Position numbers and translations under genes: made by a program. The notes below the pieces were generated by a model. It searched no databases. It was not told the DNA's origin and saw only the letters and a program-made list of their open reading frames with translations. Shown one piece after another: positions 20,062-28,249 of a stretch of DNA of 64,000 bases; the first letter of the stretch is position 1, and each line of letters begins with the position of its first letter. The stretch comes from Nitrospira sp. (GTDB lineage: Bacteria > Nitrospirota > Nitrospiria > Nitrospirales > Nitrospiraceae): positions 704,520-768,519 of the forward strand of contig JACOEK010000002.1 of NCBI GenBank assembly GCA_024998595.1. Reading direction: 5' to 3'.

Positions 20062-21168
20062 ATGCCGGATGAGACATGGACTGAGATCGGTTTGGTCGAT
20101 GAACTCATGCAACGTCCCCTCCAGCAAGTCGTCTGCGGCCAGACGAAGCTGGCCTTGTCCTATAAGGAGGGCCGGTTCGCGGCAATTTCAGGCGTCTGCA
20201 ATCATATCGGGGGGCCGCTTGGTGAGGGACGGCTCGAGGGCGACTACGTCGTCTGTCCCTGGCATTACTGGAAGTTTCACCATCGAACAGGCCAAGGCGA
20301 GCCCGGATACGAAGGCGATCAGGTTGCGACCTATGCCGTGAAGGTGGAGGATGGACGCGTCTTGGTCAATCTGACCCCCGTCACGAAGCGACGGAAGCAG
20401 TCGAAACAACCGCACCCGCTGGCGCGCCCGATCGTTCGAGCCGAGGGTCCCATTCGTGTGTTGGGCCTCGCCACGACTGCGATGACCGCGGATCAGCCGC
20501 GTTTCAGCGCCTCCGACGCCCTTTTAGAGGAGGCCCTCGCGCATGCGCGTGAACACTTGCAGCTCGACACGCAACTGATCAAGCTCAGGGACCTCTCGTT
20601 CCGGGCCTGTGAAGGGTTTTATTCCAAGTCTGCAGAAGCCTGCACCTGGCCCTGCTCGATTACGCAGATGGACCCGACCGATCAAATGGACCGCGTGTAC
20701 GAAGCCGTAGTGCATTGGGCGGACGTGATTCTCGTCTCGACTCCGATCCGATGGGGCGGCGCGAGCAGCCTCTATTACAAAATGGTCGAACGGATGAACT
20801 GCATTCAGAATCAGGAGACCATCGCCAACAGGCATCTCCTCAAGAATAAAGTCGCGGCCTTCATCATTATGGGCGGACAGGACAATGTGCAAGGTGTCGC
20901 CGGTCAACTGATGACCTTTTTCGCCGAAGTCGGTTGCCAGTTCCCGCAGTTTCCCTTTATCGCCCATTCGCGCGGATGGAGCGCGGAGGACATGGAGCGG
21001 AACAACAGCGAGGTGCAGAACAGCCGGGAGTTACGCGAGGGGGCGCAGGCGCTCGTCTCACGCGCGGCGGACATGGCTCGGCTCATGGTGGAGGGGCAGC
21101 TGGCGATGCAGCCGCTCACCCGCGGCGGCCGCAAGGCGCATCAATTGGATAGTGAACCGACGGGATAA
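20062..21168 (+). CDS. Rieske [2Fe-2S]-NADPH-dependent FMN reductase fusion
   Basis: A 368-residue two-domain protein. Residues 1-105 are a Rieske ferredoxin: CNHIGG and CPWHYWKF give the Cys-x-His and Cys-x2-His ligands of a [2Fe-2S] cluster. Residues 135-345 resemble NADPH-dependent FMN reductase/flavodoxin-fold proteins: IRVLGLATTAM, ADVILVSTPIRWGGASSLYYKMVER, FIIMGGQDNVQG. Flavin and iron-sulfur centre in one chain suggests an NAD(P)H-driven electron donor or reductase. It follows DUF5069 by 37 bp. Confidence 0.8.
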   Translation: MPDETWTEIGLVDELMQRPLQQVVCGQTKLALSYKEGRFAAISGVCNHIGGPLGEGRLEGDYVVCPWHYWKFHHRTGQGEPGYEGDQVATYAVKVEDGRVLVNLTPVTKRRKQSKQPHPLARPIVRAEGPIRVLGLATTAMTADQPRFSASDALLEEALAHAREHLQLDTQLIKLRDLSFRACEGFYSKSAEACTWPCSITQMDPTDQMDRVYEAVVHWADVILVSTPIRWGGASSLYYKMVERMNCIQNQETIANRHLLKNKVAAFIIMGGQDNVQGVAGQLMTFFAEVGCQFPQFPFIAHSRGWSAEDMERNNSEVQNSRELREGAQALVSRAADMARLMVEGQLAMQPLTRGGRKAHQLDSEPTG

Positions 21169-21197
21169 GCGGGATCGATTCGCAAGGAGGCGAGATC

Positions 21198-21620
21198 ATG
21201 TCAGGTCAGGATCACATGCGCGCGCACCTGGGCAATCTGTCGCGGTCATTGCTGCGTCTGCATAAGGCGCTGCTGGACAGCGAACGGGTCTCCTATGAGC
21301 GGGTGCATGGGCGGATCGAGACGAATGGTGCTTTCTTTCAGCTTGTCTTGGGTGACGCGTGGTTCGCCTGGTTGCGCCCGCTCTCTCAATTGATGGTGAA
21401 GATCGATGAGCTGTCCGAGGAAGAGGAGATCGAGGACCGGACGGAGATGACTCAGACCATCGATGCGGTGCGGACCATGTTGACGCCCTCCGAAGAAGGC
21501 AATGGATTCGGCAGACACTATTACGACGCCCTGCAGCGCGAACCCGATGTGGTGCTGGCGCATGCGGCAGTCAGAGCGTTGCTTCGATCATCGTCGCCGG
21601 GGAAGGAGTCGAGCACATGA
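21198..21620 (+). CDS. Conserved-looking hypothetical protein
   Basis: A 140-residue mainly helical soluble protein with an acidic stretch (IDELSEEEEIEDR) in the middle. I recognise no family. It starts behind AAGGAGG 29 bp after the fusion gene and overlaps the next VOC gene by 4 bp (ATGA), so it is clearly part of the operon. Confidence 0.65.
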   Translation: MSGQDHMRAHLGNLSRSLLRLHKALLDSERVSYERVHGRIETNGAFFQLVLGDAWFAWLRPLSQLMVKIDELSEEEEIEDRTEMTQTIDAVRTMLTPSEEGNGFGRHYYDALQREPDVVLAHAAVRALLRSSSPGKESST

Positions 21621-22063
21621 AAGCACATTATCTCGGCCATGTCGTGTTCTATGTGAAAGATCTTGGGCGCTCGCTCGCCTTTTATCGCGATCTGCTGGGA
21701 TTCCAGGAAGTGGGGAAAATTTTCAATGGCGCGGCCGCGGCTCTCACATCGGGCCGCACGCATCACGAGTTGCTGTTGATTCAAGTCGGCGATGCGCCGG
21801 GGCCTCCATCCGGACGACGTCGAGGGCTGTATCATATCGGCATCAAAGTCGGCGACAGCCTCGATGAGCTCCGTGCGGCCAAACAAGAATTCGAGCAGGC
21901 GGGTGTGGTCATCGACGGCATGAGCGATCACACCGTCAGCCAGAGTCTTTATCTGCACGATCCGGACGGCAACGAAGTCGAGGTGTACGTGGATGCCGAT
22001 GAGACTATATGGAAGAATAACCCGTCGGCTGTGGTGTCGCCGATCAAGCCGCTGCACTTATGA
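21617..22063 (+). CDS. VOC-superfamily protein, copy 2
   Basis: A 148-residue protein with the VOC fold: YLGHVVFYVKDLGRSLAFYRDLLGF, then LYHIGIKVGD and LHDPDGNEVEVYVD. Metal ligands expected for glyoxalase/extradiol dioxygenase relatives (His of LGHVVFY, His of LYHIG, Glu of NEVEVY) are all present, so it is likely an active metalloenzyme. Substrate unknown. Last gene of the operon; the HxlR gene converges on it. Confidence 0.82.
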   Translation: MKAHYLGHVVFYVKDLGRSLAFYRDLLGFQEVGKIFNGAAAALTSGRTHHELLLIQVGDAPGPPSGRRRGLYHIGIKVGDSLDELRAAKQEFEQAGVVIDGMSDHTVSQSLYLHDPDGNEVEVYVDADETIWKNNPSAVVSPIKPLHL

Positions 22064-22124
22064 AGACAATGGGAATGTGAGCGGCGTCCCTTCTCGCCCG
22101 CTCTCACCACGGTAAGCGTTCGCC

Positions 22125-22454
22125 TTACTCCCCGCCCTGTTCAGCAGCGGACGTATGTGCCACACCCCATTGATGCATCGCTTCGACCACGGGTCTTAAG
22201 CTGAAGCCCAGGGAGGTGACGGAGTACTCGACCTTGGGCGGTACCTGGGCAAAGACTTTGCGCGCGATGATCCCGTCACGCTCCATTTCCCGGAGTTGCT
22301 CGGTGAGCACCTTCTGCGTCACGCCGGTGAGGGCACGTCGTAACTCGGAAAATCGTTTCACATCTTGAAACAGATACCACAAGATCACGATCTTCCATCG
22401 GCCGGCGATCAACCTACTCGTCAATTCGGCCGGGCAGGTGCGGGATTGTTTCAC
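22125..22454 (-). CDS. HxlR-family transcriptional regulator
   Basis: A 109-residue winged-helix protein of the HxlR/MarR-like family: CPAELTSRLIAGRWKIVILWYLF, FSELRRALTGVTQKVLTEQLREMERDGII and VEYSVTSLGFSLRPVVEAM. One cysteine near the N-terminus (residue 7) is in the position used for thiol sensing by several HxlR proteins. Start is GTG 22454 behind AGAGGAG. It is divergent from a pirin gene, which it probably controls. Confidence 0.88.
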   Translation of the reverse strand: MKQSRTCPAELTSRLIAGRWKIVILWYLFQDVKRFSELRRALTGVTQKVLTEQLREMERDGIIARKVFAQVPPKVEYSVTSLGFSLRPVVEAMHQWGVAHTSAAEQGGE

Positions 22455-22478
22455 CGGGGCTCCTCTTGGATCGGTTAC

Positions 22479-22539
22479 CAGGTGGTGCCTCGCCCACCTG
22501 ACGGTGCCTTCTTGTCTTGCGCTCCATCGGCTTTATACA
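22479..22539 (+). promoter_or_regulatory. Candidate HxlR operator and promoter of the second pirin gene
   Basis: A perfect inverted repeat CAGGTGG-N8-CCACCTG (22479-22500) lies between the divergent hxlR-type and pirin genes, followed by TTGTCT (22512-22517) and TATACA (22534-22539) with a 16-nt spacer. The palindrome abuts the -35 box, a typical place for a winged-helix repressor. Binding by the neighbouring regulator is inference. Confidence 0.45.
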
Positions 22540-22602
22540 GAAAGTGCAGCGGCGAACCAAGATGAAAAGCAACCATGCCGCCAACAGGAAAGGAGCGCGA
22601 CT

Positions 22603-23355
22603 ATGACCAGGCAAGAGACCAGCAGTCAACATCCGGCCGTGGATATCCGTCGTGCCGAGGATCGGTTCCATTCGCACATCGGCTGGCTGAATTCCCGGCA
22701 CAGCTTCAGCTTTTCACACCACTATGATCCGGACAATACGCACCATGGCCTACTGTTGGTGAGCAATGACGACATCGTCGCGCCCCAGAGCGGGTTTCGT
22801 ACCCACCCCCACAGAGACATGGAAATTGTGACCTGGGTGTTAGACGGAGAGCTGGAGCATAAGGATTCAGAAGGCAATAAAGGCCTCTTGTTTCCAGGAC
22901 TGGCACAACGCATGAGTGCCGGAACCGGCATTTGGCACAGCGAGATGAACCCTCTGGGGGAAAAGCCCGTGCATTTTATCCAGATGTGGGTGCCGCCTGA
23001 CACGGAACGGATCAATCCCGGCTACGAGCAACTCGACATCAACGGAGAGCTGAACAAGGGCGGGCTCATACCCATCGCGTCAGGACGGGGGCATCACGCA
23101 GCGATTTCAATTCGCCAGAAGGGCGCAGTCTTGTGGGGTGGCCGGCTCAAGGCTGGTGAACCAGTGCAGGTTCCGGATGCCGCCTATGTGCATGTCTTCA
23201 TCGCAAAAGGGACGGCGGAACTGGAAGGCGCCGGTGATCTGCAGACCGGCGACGCCGTGAGGTTGACCGCCGCCGGTGCCCGTCGATTGACAGCTGATCG
23301 AGCCGGCGGTGCGGAAGTGTTGATATGGGAAAGCGACGCTGACGGTTCCTTCTGA
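22603..23355 (+). CDS. Pirin-family protein (YhaK/YhhW-like)
   Basis: A 250-residue bicupin. HPHRDMEIVTW supplies two metal-binding His residues and MSAGTGIWHSEMNP supplies the His/Glu pair. The order and length resemble YhaK/YhhW pirins, which respond to oxidative or nitrosative stress or cleave quercetin. ATG 22603 follows AGGAAAGGAG; the upstream in-frame extension crosses the promoter and is rejected. Divergent from hxlR. Confidence 0.87.
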   Translation: MTRQETSSQHPAVDIRRAEDRFHSHIGWLNSRHSFSFSHHYDPDNTHHGLLLVSNDDIVAPQSGFRTHPHRDMEIVTWVLDGELEHKDSEGNKGLLFPGLAQRMSAGTGIWHSEMNPLGEKPVHFIQMWVPPDTERINPGYEQLDINGELNKGGLIPIASGRGHHAAISIRQKGAVLWGGRLKAGEPVQVPDAAYVHVFIAKGTAELEGAGDLQTGDAVRLTAAGARRLTADRAGGAEVLIWESDADGSF

Positions 23356-23374
23356 AGCAGGGCCAGCAGGACGC

Positions 23375-23404
23375 GCTCAGCCAGAGACTGATTGCTGGCT
23401 GAGC
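23375..23404 (+). terminator. Terminator-like hairpin after the pirin gene
   Basis: GCTCAGCCAG (23375-23384) pairs perfectly with CTGGCTGAGC (23395-23404) around a 10-nt loop. It lacks a T-tract, so termination may be weak or Rho-assisted. Confidence 0.45.
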
Positions 23405-23530
23405 GGCTCCTTCATGTCAGACAGAACGTCACGTCGTGCATGCCATAGGGAGGGTGGAAGACCGGAAGCGAGAGGCCGTGTCGGTGGCGTTGCGTACTAA
23501 GCCGGTCGCGGTCATACTACGTCACGACTC

Positions 23531-25621
23531 ATGAATGACCGGCCACCCCTACCATCCCCACATGAGGTGCAAGGAGACAGTGCACGTTATGGCGCGCTGT
23601 TGCAGGTGGTGGAAGCCATCGCGACCCATTCCGACCTGTCGACCTTGATTCAGGATCTTGCCCGTCTCCTGCCCCTGCTCGTTCCCGTCAATTTTGTAGG
23701 CCTGTCACTCTACGATGCCCAACGGGGCGTCATGCGCCTGCATGTGCTGCAAGCGAATGTCCCGGCTGACATCATCGGCGGCCAGGAGGCGCCCCTAGCC
23801 GACACACCAGCCGGTCTAGTATGGGACACTCAGCGCCCCTTATTGATCAATGATCTGACCAAAGAATCCCGTTGGCCGACCATCGTTGGGCTGATGCGCG
23901 AGGACGGCGTGCAGTCCTGCTGTCTGGTGCCGCTGACGTCGGTCGACCGCCAGCTGGGTGCGCTGGAATTTTCGAGCCTGCAGCCCAGTGCCTACGGCGA
24001 GCAGGATCTGGACTTGATGCAGCAGATCGGGCGTCAGGTGGCTGTCGCGGTGGAGAATGTCCTGAACCGGGAGGCGGCGAACGCGTCTCGTCGAGATGTC
24101 GAACGGCAGCGCGATCGCTTCGCTCTGTTATTGCGCATGACCAATACAATGGCCTCCACGTTGGATCTGCGCGAGGTGTTCAAGGCGGTGAGCCTCTGCC
24201 TGCGCGAGATGGTGCCGCAGGAATACGCCAGCCTGATCCTCTATCAAAGCAAAACCAACCGTGTCCGCCTTGAGGCCTTGGATTTTCCTGACAATGAGGG
24301 CGCGTTGACCGAGGGGGCGATGTCGGATGTCGCCGGGTCTCTGGCCGGCCTGGCCTTCGAGCGGAAGCGTCCCGCGGTCGCCAATACTCTGCCGGAGCTG
24401 CAGTCGTTTGCTCACGCCGTGCCACAGCTTCTCATAAGGAAGGGGTTCCACTCCATGTGCTCACTGCCGCTGCTGTCGCGCGATCGCGTGATCGGCTGCC
24501 TCAATCTGGCCAGCCGTCAGGAGCAGGCGTTTGGCGAACAGGACCTCGCGTTCCTGAGCCAGGTGGCCGGACAGATAGCGCTCGCGGTGGAAAACGCCCT
24601 GGCCTATCAGGAAATCACCGAACTCAAGGACCGGCTGACCGAAGAGAAGCAGTATCTCGAAGAGGAGATTCGCCTCGAACATGGCTTCGACGACATCATC
24701 GGCGACAGTCGGGCGTTGAAGCAGGTGCTTTCGCAAGTCGAAATCGTGGCGCCGACGCACGCGACAGTCTTGATCCAGGGCGAAACAGGCACGGGGAAAG
24801 AACTGATTGCCAGGGCGATTCACCGGCTCAGCGGACGGAACCAGCGGACCTTCGTGAAACTGAACTGCGCCGCGATTCCCACCGGTCTGCTCGAAAGCGA
24901 ATTATTCGGTCATGAGCGGGGCGCATTCACCGGGGCCATCGCCCAGAAAGTCGGCCGGTTCGAATTGGCGCACGGCGGGACGATCTTTTTGGATGAGGTG
25001 GGGGAAATTCCGTTGGAGCTGCAGTCCAAGCTACTCCGTGTCCTTCAGGAACAAGAATTCGAACGGCTTGGCAGCACACGTACCGTGCACGTAGATATCC
25101 GGCTCATCGCGGCCACGAACCGGGATCTAGCCAAGCTGGTGGAGGACCATGAGTTTCGCAGTGATTTGTACTACCGGCTCAATGTCTTTCCGGTCACCTT
25201 GCCGCCGCTGCGTGAGCGGAGGGAGGATATTCCCGTGCTGGTGCGCTATTTCACTCAGCACTATGCCGCTCGCATGAAGAAGCCGATCGAATCGATTCCC
25301 GCAGCCACGTTGGAGGCCCTGTCTCGCTATCACTGGCCGGGCAACATCCGCGAGTTGGAGAACCTGGTTGAGCGTGCCGTGATTCTGACCCAGGGAACCC
25401 ATTTGCAGGTGCCGCTTCCGGAACTCAAAATTCAGGCGCAAGAGCCTTCCCCTCCTGCAACCACGTTTCATGATGCCGAACGCGATCAAATTCTGAGAAC
25501 GTTGCGTGACACCCGATGGGTCATCGGCGGACCGGACGGTGCAGCCGCCAGGCTGGGCCTGAAACGTACGACACTCACCTCGAAGATCAAGAAGCTGGGT
25601 ATCTCCCGTCCCCGGGAGTGA
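23531..25621 (+). CDS. Sigma-54-dependent activator with two GAF domains
   Basis: A 696-residue enhancer-binding protein. Two GAF sensor domains (about residues 25-175 and 195-360) are followed by a coiled coil and an AAA+ domain (about 395-630) with Walker [20 protein letters not shown], the sigma-54 contact loop GAFTGA, and [16 protein letters not shown]. The C-terminal HTH is [19 protein letters not shown]. The overall layout resembles FhlA. It turns on -24/-12 promoters in response to a GAF ligand; a good candidate lies 143 bp downstream. Confidence 0.93.
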   Translation: MNDRPPLPSPHEVQGDSARYGALLQVVEAIATHSDLSTLIQDLARLLPLLVPVNFVGLSLYDAQRGVMRLHVLQANVPADIIGGQEAPLADTPAGLVWDTQRPLLINDLTKESRWPTIVGLMREDGVQSCCLVPLTSVDRQLGALEFSSLQPSAYGEQDLDLMQQIGRQVAVAVENVLNREAANASRRDVERQRDRFALLLRMTNTMASTLDLREVFKAVSLCLREMVPQEYASLILYQSKTNRVRLEALDFPDNEGALTEGAMSDVAGSLAGLAFERKRPAVANTLPELQSFAHAVPQLLIRKGFHSMCSLPLLSRDRVIGCLNLASRQEQAFGEQDLAFLSQVAGQIALAVENALAYQEITELKDRLTEEKQYLEEEIRLEHGFDDIIGDSRALKQVLSQVEIVAPTHATVLIQGETGTGKELIARAIHRLSGRNQRTFVKLNCAAIPTGLLESELFGHERGAFTGAIAQKVGRFELAHGGTIFLDEVGEIPLELQSKLLRVLQEQEFERLGSTRTVHVDIRLIAATNRDLAKLVEDHEFRSDLYYRLNVFPVTLPPLRERREDIPVLVRYFTQHYAARMKKPIESIPAATLEALSRYHWPGNIRELENLVERAVILTQGTHLQVPLPELKIQAQEPSPPATTFHDAERDQILRTLRDTRWVIGGPDGAAARLGLKRTTLTSKIKKLGISRPRE

Positions 25622-25631
25622 CGATCCGCTT

Positions 25632-25643
25632 CGTCACCTGACG
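25632..25643. promoter_or_regulatory. Possible upstream activator site
   Basis: A short perfect inverted repeat CGTCA-CC-TGACG about 120 bp before the sigma-54 promoter, at a distance usual for enhancer-binding proteins. Related CGTC/GACG half sites flank it. Weak evidence on its own. Confidence 0.3.
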
Positions 25644-25762
25644 ACCTCTCGTCGCCTTCCCTTCGTCACATATTCACTGTCAACAAGCGGATTTCTCCGG
25701 CCCATCGCAGATCATCCAAATATTTCAGGCGGTTACATGCAGTTGCGTGATTGCGCACTGGC

Positions 25763-25777
25763 TGGAACGGGCCTTGC
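25763..25777 (+). promoter_or_regulatory. Sigma-54 (-24/-12) promoter of the small-protein/doxX operon
   Basis: TGGAAC-GGGCC-TTGC: GG at 25764-25765 and GC at 25776-25777 are separated by exactly 10 nt, and both flanks follow the consensus (TGGCAC-N5-TTGC) with one mismatch in the -24 element. It lies right after the sigma-54 activator gene and 44 bp before the first downstream ATG. Confidence 0.65.
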
Positions 25778-25820
25778 CATTACTGATGCATAGCAACGCA
25801 CAAGGAAGCCGGGGGACACC

Positions 25821-25952
25821 ATGAAAGACATGACGCTGTGGGTTGGATGGTACGGAATGCTCGTGACCCTGCCGCTCTTCGTGGCCGGGCTGTTGATGAA
25901 GGATCGAATGGCGAGTGTAGTTCCGCAATGGGTGCGGAGCCACCGACGGTAA
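25821..25952 (+). CDS. 43-residue single-pass membrane protein
   Basis: A short gene giving MKDMTLWVGWYGMLVTLPLF at its start, with one membrane helix (about residues 6-26) and a basic end, RSHRR. It lies 44 bp behind the sigma-54 promoter and 21 bp before doxX. It has no recognised family. Position as first gene of the operon argues that it is real. Confidence 0.55.
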   Translation: MKDMTLWVGWYGMLVTLPLFVAGLLMKDRMASVVPQWVRSHRR

Positions 25953-25973
25953 TTCATATCAAGGAGGTGTGAC

Positions 25974-26480
25974 ATGTACAGCTTTTTCAAAACAGACGAT
26001 TCCTGGGCGGGATTGATTTTGCGGGTGGTGCTGGGAGGCGTGATCTTCGCGCACGGCGCTCAGAAACTATTGGGATGGTACGGCGGGTTCGGGTTTGAGG
26101 GCACCATGGGATTCTTTACGCAGAAGATGGGCCTCCCCTGGCTGGTCGCATTTCTCGTCATCATCGGTGAATCCATTGGCAGTTTGGGACTGCTGGCTGG
26201 CCTCCTCACACGGTTCACGGCGGCGAGCTTCATCGTGATCATGCTGGGCGCGATCATGACCGTGCATCTGCCGCAGGGGTTCTTCATGAACTGGTTCGGA
26301 CAGCAGACCGGTGAAGGCTTCGAATATCACCTGCTCGTGATCGGCATGAGCCTGGCGTTGCTGGTTATCGGCGGAGGCAAGTGGTCGCTCGACAGCGTGA
26401 TCGCTCGCTGGTTTGGCGAGCGGGCAGCGGCTCCGGTGGCGAAGGCACGAGAAGCGAGCTTCGCGTTACGCATGTTCTGA
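25974..26480 (+). CDS. DoxX-family membrane protein (copy 2)
   Basis: A 168-residue DoxX protein with four membrane helices. It is closely similar to copy 1: both contain DDSWAGL, HGAQKLLGW, GTMGFFTQKMGLPW and GLLTRFTAASFIVIMLGAI. It has about 20 extra C-terminal residues. Shine-Dalgarno AAGGAGGTG. Likely controlled by the sigma-54 promoter at 25763, unlike copy 1, which has a sigma-70 promoter. Confidence 0.88.
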   Translation: MYSFFKTDDSWAGLILRVVLGGVIFAHGAQKLLGWYGGFGFEGTMGFFTQKMGLPWLVAFLVIIGESIGSLGLLAGLLTRFTAASFIVIMLGAIMTVHLPQGFFMNWFGQQTGEGFEYHLLVIGMSLALLVIGGGKWSLDSVIARWFGERAAAPVAKAREASFALRMF

Positions 26481-26491
26481 GCGTCATGCCG

Positions 26492-26513
26492 CGGCCGGGC
26501 ATCGACCCGGCCG
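26492..26513 (+). other. Intergenic hairpin after doxX copy 2
   Basis: CGGCCGGG-CATCGA-CCCGGCCG, a perfect 8-bp stem in the 61-bp gap before the STAS-like gene. No T-tract; may stabilise the upstream mRNA or partly terminate. Confidence 0.4.
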
Positions 26514-26541
26514 TGCTCGAGGGACGAAGGGAGCCACGACC

Positions 26542-26829
26542 ATGCTGAAAATTGCGGTGTCGAATACGAACCCCGGAACCATCTTCGTTCTTTCCGGGCG
26601 GCTGGCCGGTCCCTGGGTCGACGAGGTACGGAATTGCTGGTTGAAGCAGAAGAAGCACGAGTCGGCCCCATGCCATGTCGATCTCCGGGAAGTGACCTTC
26701 ATCGATGAGGCAGGGACTAGGCTGCTGTCCCAGATGTATCGCCAGGGCGTCACCATTCAGGCGTCGGGCTGCCTGACCAGGGCCATCGTGCAGAATTTAG
26801 ACAAGACAGGCGTTCACAAGCACGGATGA
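26542..26829 (+). CDS. STAS-like small protein
   Basis: A 95-residue protein that looks like an anti-sigma antagonist (STAS) fold: FVLSGRLAGPWVDEVRNCW, HVDLREVTFIDEAGTRLLSQM. The family's phosphorylatable Ser/Thr site would fall at FIDEAGTRLL, where a Thr is present but the usual DSSG is not. Function as a regulator is uncertain. Start ATG 26542 follows GGGAG; the frame upstream overlaps doxX and is ignored. Confidence 0.6.
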   Translation: MLKIAVSNTNPGTIFVLSGRLAGPWVDEVRNCWLKQKKHESAPCHVDLREVTFIDEAGTRLLSQMYRQGVTIQASGCLTRAIVQNLDKTGVHKHG

Positions 26830-26842
26830 AAGGAGTCAAACG

Positions 26843-27760
26843 ATGACACGCACAACGGTTATTCTGGGTTCAATGGTTCTCAGCTTGTCGATGGCGGTGC
26901 CCTATGGATTCGCCGCCGAAGGCGGAGGCAAGAAGGCCACGCACATGAAGGTTAGCGGGGTCGTGTCGAATGTGCAGTCGGGCATCACCACCGTGAAGAC
27001 CCCCTGGGGGACGATGAAAATCGCGTCGACGCTCACGCCCAAGAACCTTGAGGTCGGGGAAGAAGTGGACATGCAGGTCAATGAAAACAATGCCGTGATC
27101 GATGTCCATCGCAAGGGAGACAAGGCCCATTCCCATCGCTTCGTGACCGGCAACCTGGCCTATACCTCGCCGGATAAGAAAGAAATCAAAGTGTGGACGC
27201 CGGAAGGAGAGAAGGCCATCGATGTCCAAACCGGAAAGTCCAAGTTGTCCGCCATAGAGGAAGGGGCACCGGTGACTATCGAGTTGAACGAGGCGGGAAA
27301 GATGATCGACATCCATCGTTTCACGGTAGAAATGAGCTTTGACGAGCACCCGCGCACGAAGCCCGGCTATGTCATTCAGGTGGATGGTACGGTCGTTAAG
27401 TTTGATGCGAGCCTGGCCTACGTAAAGACGCCGGCCGGACAGTACACGCTCTTGAAGAAGTATGCTCCGGCCGATGCGGCGGTCGGCGATCACGTGTCCC
27501 TCTGGATCAATGAAGAGGGCATGGTGATCGATGTGCATGGAAAAGATAAAGCCAAGGCCGGGACCCATCGGTTGATCTTCGGCAAATTGATCCGTACGGG
27601 ACCCAACAAGAATCAGATCAAGCTCGCCACGCCGGAGGGCGAGAAAGTGTTCCCCCTGGAGCGGATGGAAATCAAGACTAAGCCGATTGCCGACGGAGAC
27701 AATATCGTCGTCGAGCTGAACGAGGAAGGAACCGTCATCGACCTGAGAAAGGCGCAGTAA
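26843..27760 (+). CDS. Exported repeat protein
   Basis: A 305-residue protein with a Sec signal peptide (about residues 1-24, ending GFAA). The mature part holds about four copies of a 60-70-residue beta-rich unit: V.G.V......V.VKTP.G..., then a VG..V...LNE.G.VID(V/I)H close. Closing motifs visible are NENNAVIDVHR, LNEAGKMIDIHR, NEEGMVIDVHG and LNEEGTVIDLRK. It is probably periplasmic. No family or activity recognised. A perfect hairpin follows. Confidence 0.7.
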   Translation: MTRTTVILGSMVLSLSMAVPYGFAAEGGGKKATHMKVSGVVSNVQSGITTVKTPWGTMKIASTLTPKNLEVGEEVDMQVNENNAVIDVHRKGDKAHSHRFVTGNLAYTSPDKKEIKVWTPEGEKAIDVQTGKSKLSAIEEGAPVTIELNEAGKMIDIHRFTVEMSFDEHPRTKPGYVIQVDGTVVKFDASLAYVKTPAGQYTLLKKYAPADAAVGDHVSLWINEEGMVIDVHGKDKAKAGTHRLIFGKLIRTGPNKNQIKLATPEGEKVFPLERMEIKTKPIADGDNIVVELNEEGTVIDLRKAQ

Positions 27761-27768
27761 CTTGAATA

Positions 27769-27800
27769 GGTCTGGCGGGTGCCCACGCTCCCGCCAGACC
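27769..27800 (+). terminator. Terminator-like hairpin
   Basis: GGTCTGGCGGG (27769-27779) and CCCGCCAGACC (27790-27800) form a perfect 11-bp stem just after the repeat-protein gene. No T-tract is present. Confidence 0.5.
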
Positions 27801-27886
27801 GCAGTTCGGTCGCGATCAACCCTTGCGTCTCAACACGTATCGGGTAAAGGTGGACGTCAAAATAAGCCTATTCAAAGAGGTGCATG

Positions 27887-28183
27887 ATGCCGGTGACATT
27901 GATCAATGTGTTTACAGTCCCCGGTGCCAAGGAAGCCGAGTTTGTGCAGTGGTGGCAGGACGTTAAGGAACACATCACGAAGCAAGCGGGATTCATCAGC
28001 GGCACGTTTCACAAGAGCCTCAAACCGGACAGCCGGTTCAACTACATCAACGTGGCCATCTGGGAGAATGAGACTCTGTATTGGAAGGCCTACGAGCAGA
28101 GCGTCACGCCGATGAAGGCAAAGCTCGGGCAGTTGGGGGTGGACATGACACCTGCACTCTATCACGTCGCCTTCGAATACTGA
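27887..28183 (+). CDS. Antibiotic biosynthesis monooxygenase (ABM)-like protein
   Basis: A 98-residue ferredoxin-like-fold protein of the ABM superfamily: TLINVFTVPGAKEAEFVQWW, GFISGTFHKSLKPDSRFNYINVAIWEN. Members include monooxygenases and haem-degrading enzymes. Two ATGs are adjacent; AAAGAGG is spaced 6 nt from ATG 27887 and 3 nt from 27884, so 27887 is preferred. Confidence 0.7.
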   Translation: MPVTLINVFTVPGAKEAEFVQWWQDVKEHITKQAGFISGTFHKSLKPDSRFNYINVAIWENETLYWKAYEQSVTPMKAKLGQLGVDMTPALYHVAFEY

Positions 28184-28249
28184 TGTAATACTCATATGCA
28201 GCAGGGTTCACGAACCAGGTCACTCACCAACTTCACCAGGGAGGGCAGC

